Source: Limosilactobacillus pontis
GTDB lineage: Bacteria; Bacillota; Bacilli; Lactobacillales; Lactobacillaceae
Length of the DNA: 47,786 nt
Direction of reading: 5' to 3'
Assembly (NCBI RefSeq): GCF_002940945.1
Contig: NZ_PNFV01000010.1
Span: 1 to 47,786, forward strand
Shown: in pieces, positions 1 through 8,340 of the stretch
How positions within the stretch are numbered: the first letter of the stretch is position 1
Layout of the letters: every line of letters starts with the position of its first letter
Made by a program: the position numbers and the translations under genes
Notes under the pieces: generated by a model
The model's input: only the letters and a program-made list of their open reading frames with translations
Database searches by the model: none
Told to the model about the DNA's origin: nothing

Positions 1-46
1 GATGCATGGAGCGGACCATTACTAATCGGTCGAGGACTTAACCAAG
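1..46 (+). rRNA. 23S rRNA, 3' end (partial)
   Basis: The first bases match the conserved 3' end of firmicute 23S rRNA (ACTAATCGGTCGAGGACTTA). The gene runs off the left edge, and a 5S gene follows in the same orientation. The exact 3' end is approximate. Confidence 0.93.
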
Positions 47-123
47 CAGAAGCGGTTAGGTTTGTTGGTGAGATTGGATATTGTTTAGTTTTGAGAGCAC
101 AAGCTCTCACCCGAAGAGGGTAG

Positions 124-240
124 TGTGGTGATGATGCCTTGAAGGATACACCTGTTCCCATGCCGAACACAGTAGTTAAGCTTCAACACGCCGAAAGTAG
201 TTGGGGGATCGCTCCCTGCGAGGATAGGACGTTGCCACGC
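124..240 (+). rRNA. rrf: 5S rRNA
   Basis: This is the canonical lactobacillus 5S sequence of about 117 nt. It has the 5' TGTGGTGATGATG strand pairing with the 3' CGTTGCCACG strand, the internal CCATGCCGAACACAG segment and the GTTGGGGGATCGCTCCC loop region. It lies 77 nt after the 23S end, as in a normal rrn operon. Ends are accurate to a few bases. Confidence 0.93.
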
Positions 241-250
241 TAATTACGAA

Positions 251-279
251 AGGATATGCGTAATGCATATCCTTTTTTT
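251..279 (+). terminator. rrn operon intrinsic terminator
   Basis: Perfect 9-bp stem AGGATATGC / GCATATCCT with a 5-nt loop and a run of T residues, directly after 5S. Confidence 0.9.
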
Positions 280-294
280 GTTTCTTCATTATTT

Positions 295-323
295 TTTACT
301 TTGATTTTGGTTCACGATATAAT
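295..323 (+). promoter_or_regulatory. Promoter of the TerB/ATPase/helicase operon
   Basis: A perfect -10 box TATAAT (318-323) with a weak -35 TTTACT (295-300) at 17-bp spacing, between the rrn terminator and the first gene. The operon therefore appears to be transcribed independently of the rRNA genes. Confidence 0.6.
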
Positions 324-352
324 TAGAACATACGTACGGAAGGAGTGATGAG

Positions 353-2332
353 ATGGACTACCAGTCACTTAAAAAATTAGTAAGCAACAGGTACGGTCTG
401 CGCTTTGTTCCCCTTCCTAATCAGAACAACGATGGGCCAACGCAGGGGTTATCCATAAAGGCGGGCATGCCGCCCTTTATGGTACTCAACGATGAGGAGC
501 CGGTCCGAGTCGATGCCAAGTGTTTCAGCTTTGCAGACGCAATTCGGGATTTGCCAGGATTTCAAGATTCCTTTTTCCACCGTGATAAACAGTGGGTTGG
601 TTTTAACCTCAGTATTGTCGGGGACCGGGCCGTTGCAAACATCGTCGATTACGCCTTCAAGGCTGCAATAAACGCTGGCCAGGCTGCATCACAGCAACAG
701 CAGTACGTGATTCTTCCTGAGAAGGATAATGATGACTATTACCAAGCGCAAATGATTCCCAAACCGACTTCCCGGCATCTGACACCTATGAAGGAGTTAG
801 TACCTAAGGAAATTGCGGCGGCCCGGGCGGCCTATGATTACTCCCTCTTGCCTGGTGAGCGTCGGGATAAAAATTTTTACCGGCAGGGCCTGATCCTGGA
901 AAACTATTCGGATGATTGTGCGGACTTGGTGCCGTTGAAAAAATACTTTCCAACTTACCATGATCTCAGTTTGGCCCAGTTGCGGACTTACTTCACTTGG
1001 CGCACCAAACTGCGTCGGGGCGAGTTCGTCAAAGTCAGTGATTCTTACGCTTATTTATATATCTATGAGCTACTCAATAATATCGGGGTGGATTCTCCAA
1101 CGACCGGCTTTCAGAAGTTGATGTTATTTCGAGATAAGTATGCGGACCAGTTTTCCTCGCGGATGCGGACCTACTTGAATCGCTGGCTTCAGGATTACGT
1201 ACTTTATTACCACTTAGACCATGACCTAGCCAACCAGGCCTTTGCAAATGAGATTGCGACAGACCACGACTACCATGTTCTCCTTCATCCAGCCGACTAC
1301 GATACCGCCGACTTGATAGCGGTGTTCCAACGGCATGCCACCTATCTAAAGAACAGTCGGCTTTATCAGAAGTCGACAAAGCATTTTGCAGCCTTGTTGA
1401 AGGTGATCTGGCAAGCGGTGCTGAACCTGCCAGATCAGTCGGGAACTAAGTATTTTGATCACTATATTGCCAGCCAGCAGATGACGACCAACTATTTCTT
1501 CGGCAACGCGGTCTTTAACTTTCACCCCCAGCACCAGATGGCTGAATATCCAGTTGATTCAATTCGTCAGTACCGCTTCAAGGGCCGGCAATACTACTGT
1601 CTTACTCTCAAAGCCCTACCCAATGAACGACAGAACCTGAACGCCTTCCTTCACGAAGTTGACCGTTTGGTTCGGCAACGGTTCAAGCTAGGTCACCCCC
1701 TGAAGCCACGCTGGGTACCGGAAAACATCTTAACGGCAATTAACCAGGGGATCCGGGAGTACCAGCACCAGCTCAAGGAAGCTCGGCGGCCCAAGGTACA
1801 CATTGACCTGGGTAATATTGATCAGATTCGCCGGGATGCCGCGCTTACCCAAGCTAGTCTGCTAACCGATGAGGAACGGCAGGTTATCGTTGAGGACCAG
1901 CATAATGATGGGGCTAAGGAAAAAAGCAATAATCGTTCTCAGAGTACAGTGCCGACCTACCAGTCTGATTTCCAACAGGTTACGCAAGATTCATTACTTT
2001 CGAGCGAGACACCAGGTCAATTCAATCTCGCTCAGCCAACCGTGTCGGAGCAACTGGTTCAAGACGCCCCGACCGGTGACCTAGATACGGATGATGCTCC
2101 AGACCTGGATGAGGATGAACAATACCTGCTCACTGCGCTCTTGACGGGTGGGCCCTGGCAAGACTACCTGAAGAAGCGGCATTTGATGGTCTCTATTTTG
2201 GCAGATCAGATTAATGAGGACCTCTTCAATCTGATCGGTGATGATGTGATCGAATTTGATAAAGATGATCGCCCGGGAATCATTGAAGACTACCGATCGG
2301 ACCTTGAGAACATGTTTTTAAACAAGGAGTGA
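353..2332 (+). CDS. TerB_N/TerB_C-type protein of a putative DNA-processing/defence operon
   Basis: 659 aa, start ATG preceded by GGAAGGAG. A TerB_N-like region lies at about residues 150-300: it has the pattern LRTYFTWRTKLRRGEF followed by a YLYIYELLNNIGV helix. The last 75 residues resemble TerB_C (acidic, then YLLTALL, a conserved W and a DQINEDLF helix). Between them is a poorly conserved acidic linker (about 500-580). There is no signal peptide or membrane segment, so it is cytoplasmic. It is the first gene of a tight three-gene operon (5-bp and 14-bp gaps to the next two). Comparative genomics has linked TerB_N/TerB_C proteins to ATPases and helicases. I infer a scaffold or sensor subunit; no enzymatic motif is visible. 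The domain call is from pattern memory, not a profile search. Confidence 0.72.
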   Translation: MDYQSLKKLVSNRYGLRFVPLPNQNNDGPTQGLSIKAGMPPFMVLNDEEPVRVDAKCFSFADAIRDLPGFQDSFFHRDKQWVGFNLSIVGDRAVANIVDYAFKAAINAGQAASQQQQYVILPEKDNDDYYQAQMIPKPTSRHLTPMKELVPKEIAAARAAYDYSLLPGERRDKNFYRQGLILENYSDDCADLVPLKKYFPTYHDLSLAQLRTYFTWRTKLRRGEFVKVSDSYAYLYIYELLNNIGVDSPTTGFQKLMLFRDKYADQFSSRMRTYLNRWLQDYVLYYHLDHDLANQAFANEIATDHDYHVLLHPADYDTADLIAVFQRHATYLKNSRLYQKSTKHFAALLKVIWQAVLNLPDQSGTKYFDHYIASQQMTTNYFFGNAVFNFHPQHQMAEYPVDSIRQYRFKGRQYYCLTLKALPNERQNLNAFLHEVDRLVRQRFKLGHPLKPRWVPENILTAINQGIREYQHQLKEARRPKVHIDLGNIDQIRRDAALTQASLLTDEERQVIVEDQHNDGAKEKSNNRSQSTVPTYQSDFQQVTQDSLLSSETPGQFNLAQPTVSEQLVQDAPTGDLDTDDAPDLDEDEQYLLTALLTGGPWQDYLKKRHLMVSILADQINEDLFNLIGDDVIEFDKDDRPGIIEDYRSDLENMFLNKE

Positions 2333-2337
2333 TTTAA

Positions 2338-3678
2338 ATGACGGAACGGACAAGACAGCGGGTACCGAAGCGGATCGCTCAGACAGTTCTCCACTCACTA
2401 AAAGCCGGCGTGGTGCCGCGAATCGGCCTGCCCTACATTACGGTGGGGCGCAAAGATGAGATTGCGGCCCTCCTTCATGACTTTGGTGTGGTAGCTGAGG
2501 GTGGCGCTTCCTTTCATTTCATTGTCGGTCGCTATGGTTCGGGAAAGAGCTTCCTTCTTCAGGCGGTCCGTAACTACGTGATGGACAAAGGCTTCGTGGT
2601 TGTGGACGGCGACCTGTCACCGGAACGGCGCCTGCAGGGCACCAAGGGGCAAGGGCTGGCCACTTACCGGGAACTTATCCAGAACCTAGCAACGAAGACT
2701 CGGCCGGAAGGAGGTGCTCTGACGCTGATCCTGGACCGCTGGATCAATACGGTTATCCAGGAAGTTGCCAGCGAAACCAGCATAGATGAGGATGATCCGC
2801 GGTTCATTGTAGCCGTTGACAAGAAGATCGATACGGTCATTACCTCTCTCAGTGAGCTGGTCCACGGCTTTGATTTTGCTAAGCTGCTCAACATGTACTA
2901 TCACGCCTACCTAGATGACGATCGTGAAACCAAGGCCAAGGTTATCAAGTGGTTCCGTGGCGAGTACACCCACAAGACCGCGGCTAAACAGGAACTTGGC
3001 GTGAACGTTATCATTGATGACAGCGACTGGTACGAGTACCTAAAGCTGTTTGCCCGTTTCTTTCGTCAGGCAGGGTATGCGGGGCTAGTGATCATGATCG
3101 ATGAACTGGTCAACATCTACAAGATTCCCAACAGTATTAGCCGTCAGTACAACTACGAGAAGATCCTAACCATGTATAATGACACCCTTCAAGGGAAGGC
3201 TAAGTACCTGGGGATCCTGATGTGCGGAACTCCGCAGGCAATTGAGGACCGGCGCCGGGGTGTCTACAGCTACGAGGCCCTGCGTTCGCGGCTGACGGCG
3301 GGGAAGTTTGCCCACGTTGGCGCCCAGGATATGTATGCGCCCGTGATCGAGCTAGCGCCGCTAACTGCGACAGAGATGCTGGTTTTGACCGAAAAGCTAG
3401 CCGACATGCACGCCCGTCTCTATGGTTACGACCGTATGATCACCGAGGATGAATTGGCTAAGTTTATCAAGATTGAGTACGGTCGGATTGGTGCTGACAC
3501 CAGGATTACCCCACGGGAGGTGATTCGGGACTTTATTGAGCTTCTAGACATTGTTTACCAAAACCCGACAACCACAGTTAGTGACCTCCTGAATTCGGAC
3601 CAATTCAGCGGAGTAGATGATGATTCCAGCGATGACAATGGTCAGTCGGGGAAGGATTATACGGAATTCACGATTTAG
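2338..3678 (+). CDS. BrxD-like (DUF2791) P-loop ATPase
   Basis: 446 aa, start ATG with AAGGAG. Walker A is GRYGSGKS at residues 64-71, after a typical ITVGRKDE lead-in. A Walker B-like IMIDEL lies near residues 251-256, followed by a sensor-like ILMCGTPQ segment. This matches the AAA-like ATPases named BrxD in BREX type 2, and related proteins in Ter-associated operons. It is cytoplasmic. It sits between the TerB-type gene and the helicase gene with minimal spacing, so the three probably form one complex or pathway. No BREX methyltransferase (PglX), PglZ or nuclease is next to it, so the locus is not a standard BREX. The family is confident; the biological role is inferred. Confidence 0.8.
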   Translation: MTERTRQRVPKRIAQTVLHSLKAGVVPRIGLPYITVGRKDEIAALLHDFGVVAEGGASFHFIVGRYGSGKSFLLQAVRNYVMDKGFVVVDGDLSPERRLQGTKGQGLATYRELIQNLATKTRPEGGALTLILDRWINTVIQEVASETSIDEDDPRFIVAVDKKIDTVITSLSELVHGFDFAKLLNMYYHAYLDDDRETKAKVIKWFRGEYTHKTAAKQELGVNVIIDDSDWYEYLKLFARFFRQAGYAGLVIMIDELVNIYKIPNSISRQYNYEKILTMYNDTLQGKAKYLGILMCGTPQAIEDRRRGVYSYEALRSRLTAGKFAHVGAQDMYAPVIELAPLTATEMLVLTEKLADMHARLYGYDRMITEDELAKFIKIEYGRIGADTRITPREVIRDFIELLDIVYQNPTTTVSDLLNSDQFSGVDDDSSDDNGQSGKDYTEFTI

Positions 3679-3692
3679 GAGGGAGGAGAACG

Positions 3693-5942
3693 ATGGACGT
3701 CTTTGCACACTACGCGCCCTTTATCCAGGACTACATCTACCGTCAGGGATGGCAGCAGCTGCGGCCCATTCAAGTGGCGGCAGCCGAGAAAATCTTCGGT
3801 ACTGACCACAACGTGCTGTTGTCGGCCTCGACGGCGGCAGGAAAGACCGAGGCGGCCTTCTTCCCAATTCTGACCGAACTGAATAATGAGAAGGTTCAAG
3901 ACTCGGTCAACTGTCTCTATATCGCGCCACTCAAAGCCCTGATCAACGACCAGTATGGCCGGCTGACCGACCTGACCGCGCAGAGTGATATCCCAATTTG
4001 GCGCTGGCATGGTGACGTAGCAGCAACCCAAAAGCGCAAGATGCTGAAGCACCCGTCTGGCATTCTTCAGATCACACCAGAGTCCTTGGAATCATTCATG
4101 ATCAATAAGCACATGGATATCCCCCACCTTTTCCACGGCCTGCGCTTTGTGGTAATTGACGAGCTGCATTCCTTTTTGCGTAATGATCGCGGAGGACAAA
4201 CATTTTGCCTGATTGAACGGCTTAGCCGGTTGGCCGGGGTCAAACCGCGGCGGATCGGGTTGTCTGCGACGATCGGCAATCTTCGGGAGGCGGCAAAGTT
4301 TCTGGGTGCCGGGAGCGGTCACCGGACCGTGGCGCCAAAGGTTAAGAACACTCGGCAGGTCTGGCGCTTGTCGATGGAGCATTTTTATCAGACCGATCCT
4401 CAGGCGGCCAGTAAGGACTTCGACCCGGCGGCCCCAGTTGAGGAGAGGACAGACACGGCTCCTGAATTGGCTGATCCCGGAATCGGCTATATCTTCGAAC
4501 ATACCCGGGGAAGAAAAAGCCTGGTCTTTACTAATAGCCGGGAGGAGTGCGAGGCTGTTTGTCAGATGCTGCGCTCTTACAGCGCTGCTAAACATGAGCC
4601 CGATCGGTTCCTAATCCATCACGGAAACCTATCGCCAGCACTTCGCCAGACAGCTGAGGACGCGATGAAGGATGATGATTCTTACATGACGACCTGTGCC
4701 ACGGCGACTCTGGAGCTGGGAATCGATATTGGCAAGCTGGAGCAGGCCTTCCAGATTGATGCTCCCTTTACCGTCTCTGGCTTTCTTCAGCGGATGGGAC
4801 GAACTGGCCGACGGGGAAATCCACCCGAGATGCATTTTGTGATGCGCGAGGAACATCCAGAGTCGCGGGCAATGCTGCCGGATTTGATTCCCTGGCCCCT
4901 GCTACAGGGGATTGCCTTGGTCCAGCTCTACTTAGAGGAACGCTGGGTTGAGCCGCCAGAACCGAACCGCCTACCCTACAGTCTGCTCTATCATCAGACG
5001 ATGAGTACGCTAGCCGGCGACGGGGAAATGACTCCGGCCACGTTGGCGGGACGAGTCCTGCCACTGCCTTACTTTCACAATGTTAGTCAGGATGATTACC
5101 GGATCCTGTTACGCCATCTCCTCAAGACCGATCAGCTGGAGCAGACGGAGCGTGGTAACCTGATTGTCGGTATGGCTGGTGAGCGCGTCGTCAATAACTT
5201 TAAGTTCTACGCGGTCTTTCAGGAAAACGAGGAGTTCAGTGTTCATGCTGGATCCGAGGAGCTGGGGACGATTGTTAAGCCGCCACCGGTTGGGGACAAG
5301 ATTGCGATTGCTGGCCGGGTCTGGGTGGTCGAGGACATTGACCGTCAGCGCCACCAGGTTTATTGCCATGGCGTCAAGGGCCGGATTCCCGCCTACTTCG
5401 GAGATGTGGCGGGGGACATTCACCCCAGAATTTTGGAACGGATGCGGCGGGTGCTGGCCGAGGATCAGGTGTACCCTTACCTGATGAGAAACGCTAGGGC
5501 GCGGCTGACCCAAGCCCGGGATACCGCTAACGTTGCCGGCCTACCCGATCAGCAGCTGATTAACCTTGGCGGTAAAATGTGGTGTCTTTTTCCATGGACT
5601 GGGAGCTATGCTTTCCTGGCCCTGGAGCGCCTGCTACGAATTAAGTGTGCCAAACGTCTGAACCTGCGTGGTTTCAACTCAGTACGGCCCTATTTCATGG
5701 AGTTTGCTATGGACGCTAGTGCTGAGGAATTCTTTCAGATCATCGCGGAAGAGGCGGCCAAGGATTTTGACCCGCTGGAGTTGGTGTACCCCAAGGAAGT
5801 ACCAGTATTTGACAAATATGACGAGTACTTGCCGGATGAGCTGGTACGGAAGGAGTTTGCCCAAAGCATCCTGGATGTTGATGAGATGAAACGGTGCGTG
5901 GCCCGAATGTGTGCTGGCCAACATGAAGAACAAAAGAAGTGA
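3693..5942 (+). CDS. Superfamily 2 DEAD/H-box helicase, Lhr/BrxHI-like
   Basis: 749 aa, start ATG after a strong GGAGGGAGGAG. Motif I is STAAGKTEAAF (near 45-55), motif Ia is IAPLKALI, motif II is DELH at about 156-159, motif III is LSATIGN and motif VI is QRMGRTGRRG. These are complete helicase motifs in canonical order with intact catalytic residues. A long C-terminal region of about 320 residues follows the RecA-like core, as in Lhr-type helicases and BrxHI. It would unwind or translocate on nucleic acid using ATP. Last gene of the TerB/BrxD-like operon; its stop codon lies inside the operon terminator. Function in phage defence is inferred from context. Confidence 0.85.
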   Translation: MDVFAHYAPFIQDYIYRQGWQQLRPIQVAAAEKIFGTDHNVLLSASTAAGKTEAAFFPILTELNNEKVQDSVNCLYIAPLKALINDQYGRLTDLTAQSDIPIWRWHGDVAATQKRKMLKHPSGILQITPESLESFMINKHMDIPHLFHGLRFVVIDELHSFLRNDRGGQTFCLIERLSRLAGVKPRRIGLSATIGNLREAAKFLGAGSGHRTVAPKVKNTRQVWRLSMEHFYQTDPQAASKDFDPAAPVEERTDTAPELADPGIGYIFEHTRGRKSLVFTNSREECEAVCQMLRSYSAAKHEPDRFLIHHGNLSPALRQTAEDAMKDDDSYMTTCATATLELGIDIGKLEQAFQIDAPFTVSGFLQRMGRTGRRGNPPEMHFVMREEHPESRAMLPDLIPWPLLQGIALVQLYLEERWVEPPEPNRLPYSLLYHQTMSTLAGDGEMTPATLAGRVLPLPYFHNVSQDDYRILLRHLLKTDQLEQTERGNLIVGMAGERVVNNFKFYAVFQENEEFSVHAGSEELGTIVKPPPVGDKIAIAGRVWVVEDIDRQRHQVYCHGVKGRIPAYFGDVAGDIHPRILERMRRVLAEDQVYPYLMRNARARLTQARDTANVAGLPDQQLINLGGKMWCLFPWTGSYAFLALERLLRIKCAKRLNLRGFNSVRPYFMEFAMDASAEEFFQIIAEEAAKDFDPLELVYPKEVPVFDKYDEYLPDELVRKEFAQSILDVDEMKRCVARMCAGQHEEQKK

Positions 5943-5970
5943 AGAGCAAGATGTGCGCTTCACTTCTTTT
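5936..5970 (+). terminator. Terminator of the TerB/ATPase/helicase operon
   Basis: Perfect 9-bp stem GAAGTGAAG (5936-5944) / CTTCACTTC (5958-5966) followed by TTTT. The stem overlaps the helicase stop codon at 5940-5942. Confidence 0.85.
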
Positions 5971-5979
5971 AATTTTCCC

Positions 5980-6008
5980 TTGCGTTTGGAGGCGGGGATT
6001 GATATACT
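5980..6008 (+). promoter_or_regulatory. Promoter of tRNA-Thr copy 1
   Basis: -35 TTGCGT (5980-5985), 17-bp spacer, -10 TATACT (6003-6008), located 18 nt before the tRNA. A closely related promoter precedes tRNA copy 2. Confidence 0.75.
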
Positions 6009-6026
6009 ATTATTCGTCGGTAAATT

Positions 6027-6099
6027 GCTGACTTAGCTCAGTTGGCAGAGCACCTCACTAGTAATGAGGAGGTCGGAGGTTCGAGCCCTCTAGTCAGCA
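6027..6099 (+). tRNA. tRNA-Thr (anticodon AGT), copy 1
   Basis: 73-nt cloverleaf. The acceptor GCTGACT pairs with AGTCAGC, with discriminator A. The D arm is AGCTCAGTTGGCAGAGCA, the anticodon arm is CCTCA-CTAGTAA-TGAGG with AGT at positions 34-36, and the T arm contains GGTTCGAGC. CCA is not encoded. The sequence is identical to the gene at 10148-10220. Confidence 0.93.
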
Positions 6100-6157
6100 C
6101 TAGATAGAGTTCAATAGCCTGTTATAACGGCATTTATGGTCGTTATAACAGGCTATT
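6089..6157 (+). repeat. Direct repeat A: tRNA-Thr 3' end plus terminator (partner at 11544-11612)
   Basis: The first 22 bases (6089-6110: last 11 bases of the tRNA and the following 11) recur exactly at 11544-11565. After a 2-base difference, the 17-bp-arm terminator hairpin recurs as well. The two copies bracket the riboflavin operon, the second tRNA-Thr and the toxin-antitoxin pair. This fits an attachment-site duplication or a remnant of tandem duplication. Confidence 0.75.
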
Positions 6158-6159
6158 TT
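6113..6159 (+). terminator. Terminator of tRNA-Thr copy 1
   Basis: Perfect 17-bp stem AATAGCCTGTTATAACG / CGTTATAACAGGCTATT with an 11-nt loop and TTTT. The same hairpin family recurs at 11568-11612 and, imperfectly, at 14829-14862. Confidence 0.88.
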
Positions 6160-6327
6160 CGTTATCAACTCATCTTCCAACAAAAACTTGCTACGAGCTG
6201 CTCCATTTATTATTTCATATGGTGGGGTGATCAGAATATGCGCCTGAAAATTAAAGAAAGCATTATCGGCAAGATTAATTGAACACTATTTGCTATATAG
6301 TTAATCAATTGACGAAAAACAATACTC

Positions 6328-6356
6328 TTTACAAAGAATTGGTAAAGATTTATACT
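6328..6356 (+). promoter_or_regulatory. Promoter of the riboflavin operon
   Basis: -35 TTTACA (6328-6333), 17-bp spacer, -10 TATACT (6351-6356). This places transcription start about 15 nt before the FMN aptamer. Confidence 0.75.
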
Positions 6357-6377
6357 TCTATAAAAGTTAATAATATT

Positions 6378-6516
6378 TTCTTCGGGGCAGGGTGAAATCC
6401 CCAACCGACGGTGACAAGGTATAGCTTGAAGTCCGTGACCCGTTGATCGCTATGGTCAACGGCTGAACCAGTGTGAGTCTGGTACCGACAGTAAAAGTCT
6501 GGATGGGAGAAGAAAT
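6378..6516 (+). promoter_or_regulatory. FMN riboswitch (RFN element)
   Basis: Classic RFN blocks occur in order: GGGGCAGGGTGAAATCCC, ACCGACGGTGA, AGTCCGTGACCC, a variable arm, GGCTGAACCAGTGTGAGTCT, GGTACCGACAGTAAAAGTCT and GGATGGGAGAAGA. It lies upstream of ribD and is followed by an intrinsic terminator. FMN binding should therefore shut off ribDEBAH expression. Confidence 0.96.
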
Positions 6517-6629
6517 AAAGTGATGGTAGTGATATTCTACCGTAATTAACGAATTTAAAATATAAGCCCCAGGTAGCAATTTAGTTACCCGGGTTTAATT
6601 TTAAAAAGCTATTTCATCCTACCCTAACT

Positions 6630-6660
6630 GGCCTTGAGGAAAATCCTTGAGGCCTTTTTT
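6630..6660 (+). terminator. Riboswitch-controlled terminator before ribD
   Basis: 10-bp stem GGCCTTGAGG / CCTTGAGGCC (two G-T wobbles) with loop AAAAT and six T residues. It ends just before the ribD ribosome binding site (GGAGGAGGGGG). It is the likely expression platform of the FMN riboswitch. A weaker hairpin precedes it near 6567-6592. Confidence 0.85.
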
Positions 6661-6680
6661 GTTGGAGGAGGGGGAAATTA

Positions 6681-7745
6681 ATGGAAAGCGACGAGAAATG
6701 GATGAGCCTAGCAATTGAACAAGCCCAAAAAGCGGACTATCAGACTTGGCAAAATCCTCGCGTCGGTGCAGTTATTGTTAAGGGACAAAAACTATTATCG
6801 GTTGGGCATACTCAACAGTTTGGCGGCCCGCACGCTGAACGGGATGCAATTAGTAAGCTTCCGACAGGACAATTATCAGGCGCAATTCTTTACGTCACCA
6901 TGGAACCCTGCAATCACTATGGGAAGCAACCACCCTGCACTCAATTAATTGTTGAGACGGGAATTAAACGCGTTGTAATTGCGGAAACTGATCCACATTC
7001 GATAGTTACTGGTAAGGGGATTCAGTATCTACAAAAGCATGGAATAAAAGTGACTACCGGGATATTAACTGAGCAAGCAATGAAAGTTAACCTTCATTAT
7101 AACTACTACTTTCGAGCTCATCGTCCATGGATAACGATAAAACAGGCTATTTCGCTAGACGGTAAGGTTGCTATTAGTCAAGGCAAACGGACGGCAATCA
7201 CTAATCAAGAAGTATACGACTTCGTACATCGTGAGCGTGCTTGGTATCACGGCATTATTATTGGCAGCGGAACCGCAATTACTGACGATCCGCAATTAAC
7301 GGTTAAAGTTAAAACTGCCTTTCCGCCTATTCGCATCATTGTGGACCGGCGGGGAAGGCTGGCGGACCATCCCGATTTACAGTTACTACATGATTTACAA
7401 GCAAAGACATGGGTGTTTTCAAGTAATCCAAACCTGGCAAGGGCGTTAAGTGAAACTAAAGCGGAGGTAATATGCTTAGCAGATTGTTCGATTGAAATGG
7501 TGATTACTGAATGTGGCCATCGCGGTTTACAGTCACTGTATGTTGAGGGCGGACCAACCATTCAACAGGCAGTGATCGATAGTAACTTGGTTAATGAGTT
7601 TGTCACTTACTTGAGTCCGCAATTTATTGGGCGACAGGGGGTTGCGAGAGCTCAAATTCCGCCGACCACCAAAATGGTCACCGTCGATACGAAATTACTG
7701 GGGAATAATGTAAGAATTGAGGGTAAGGTGAAGCAAGATGTTTAG
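6681..7745 (+). CDS. ribD: Bifunctional riboflavin deaminase/reductase RibD
   Basis: 354 aa. The N-terminal cytidine-deaminase-like domain (about 1-145) carries zinc ligands H51 (HAERDA), C77 and C86 (PCNHYGKQPPC). The C-terminal reductase domain follows, with TIKQAISLDGKVA and a VEGGP motif near the end. It converts the GTP cyclohydrolase II product to 5-amino-6-ribitylaminouracil phosphate in two steps (deamination, then NADPH-dependent reduction). First gene of ribD-E-BA-H under the FMN riboswitch. The next gene overlaps its 3' end by 8 nt, so translation is probably coupled. Confidence 0.96.
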   Translation: MESDEKWMSLAIEQAQKADYQTWQNPRVGAVIVKGQKLLSVGHTQQFGGPHAERDAISKLPTGQLSGAILYVTMEPCNHYGKQPPCTQLIVETGIKRVVIAETDPHSIVTGKGIQYLQKHGIKVTTGILTEQAMKVNLHYNYYFRAHRPWITIKQAISLDGKVAISQGKRTAITNQEVYDFVHRERAWYHGIIIGSGTAITDDPQLTVKVKTAFPPIRIIVDRRGRLADHPDLQLLHDLQAKTWVFSSNPNLARALSETKAEVICLADCSIEMVITECGHRGLQSLYVEGGPTIQQAVIDSNLVNEFVTYLSPQFIGRQGVARAQIPPTTKMVTVDTKLLGNNVRIEGKVKQDV

Positions 7746-8340
7746 TGGTTTAGTAAGTGGAACGGGAAAGATAACGAGCATGGAAATGAAGCAAGGAACA
7801 ATTACATTGGTGATTGGACCAACTAATCCATATTTTTTATCACAAGCTCAAGTAGGCGATTCGATTGCAATCGATGGAACGTGCTTAACCATTGAGAATT
7901 TTAGTGACCGTCAATTTACGGTGACGCTGATGCCACAAACGTTTGCCAAGACAACCTTTAAGGATCGGCGGGTGGGTAGTTTAGTTAATCTTGAACGCTC
8001 TCTTCAAGTCGGCTTACGTCTAGAGGGACACATTGTAACCGGGCACGTTGATGAGGTAGTCCAAGTAATCAGTCGCCGGCAAAACAAAAATGCGATTGAG
8101 CTAGTGTTTAACTTACCAAGGCGCTTAGCAGGGCAGGTGGTAGCACAGGGAAGCGTCGCAATTAATGGAGTTAGTTTAACGGTTATGACCGTCACGAAGG
8201 ATACATTTAGCGTAGGACTAATCCCGCATACCCAGACCATTACCAATCTTGATGGATTACAGGTGGGCAGCCGGGTTAACCTTGAAACAGATATCTTGGG
8301 TAAATATGTTATCGCAAATCTGAAAGCGAGGGAAAACTAA
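7738..8340 (+). CDS. ribE: Riboflavin synthase alpha subunit RibE
   Basis: 200 aa, start ATG preceded by AGGTGAAG. It has the two internally repeated lumazine-binding barrels typical of the enzyme: MFSGLVSGTGKI at the N-terminus, GDSIAIDGTCLTI in the first barrel, and GSVAINGVSLTV in the second. GHIVTGHVDE lies between them. It dismutates two 6,7-dimethyl-8-ribityllumazine molecules to riboflavin. It overlaps ribD by 8 nt, and its stop codon overlaps the start of ribBA. Confidence 0.95.
   Translation: MFSGLVSGTGKITSMEMKQGTITLVIGPTNPYFLSQAQVGDSIAIDGTCLTIENFSDRQFTVTLMPQTFAKTTFKDRRVGSLVNLERSLQVGLRLEGHIVTGHVDEVVQVISRRQNKNAIELVFNLPRRLAGQVVAQGSVAINGVSLTVMTVTKDTFSVGLIPHTQTITNLDGLQVGSRVNLETDILGKYVIANLKAREN

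Noticed and set aside
1074..1379. Long reverse-strand open frames inside the TerB-type, helicase, lac and nhaC genes
   Set aside because: They lie antisense inside strongly supported genes, have no Shine-Dalgarno sites and arise from GC-rich codon use.
353..5942. Complete BREX system
   Set aside because: Only BrxD-like and BrxHI-like proteins are present; no PglX, PglZ, BrxC-size ATPase or BrxA/BrxB-like gene is adjacent.
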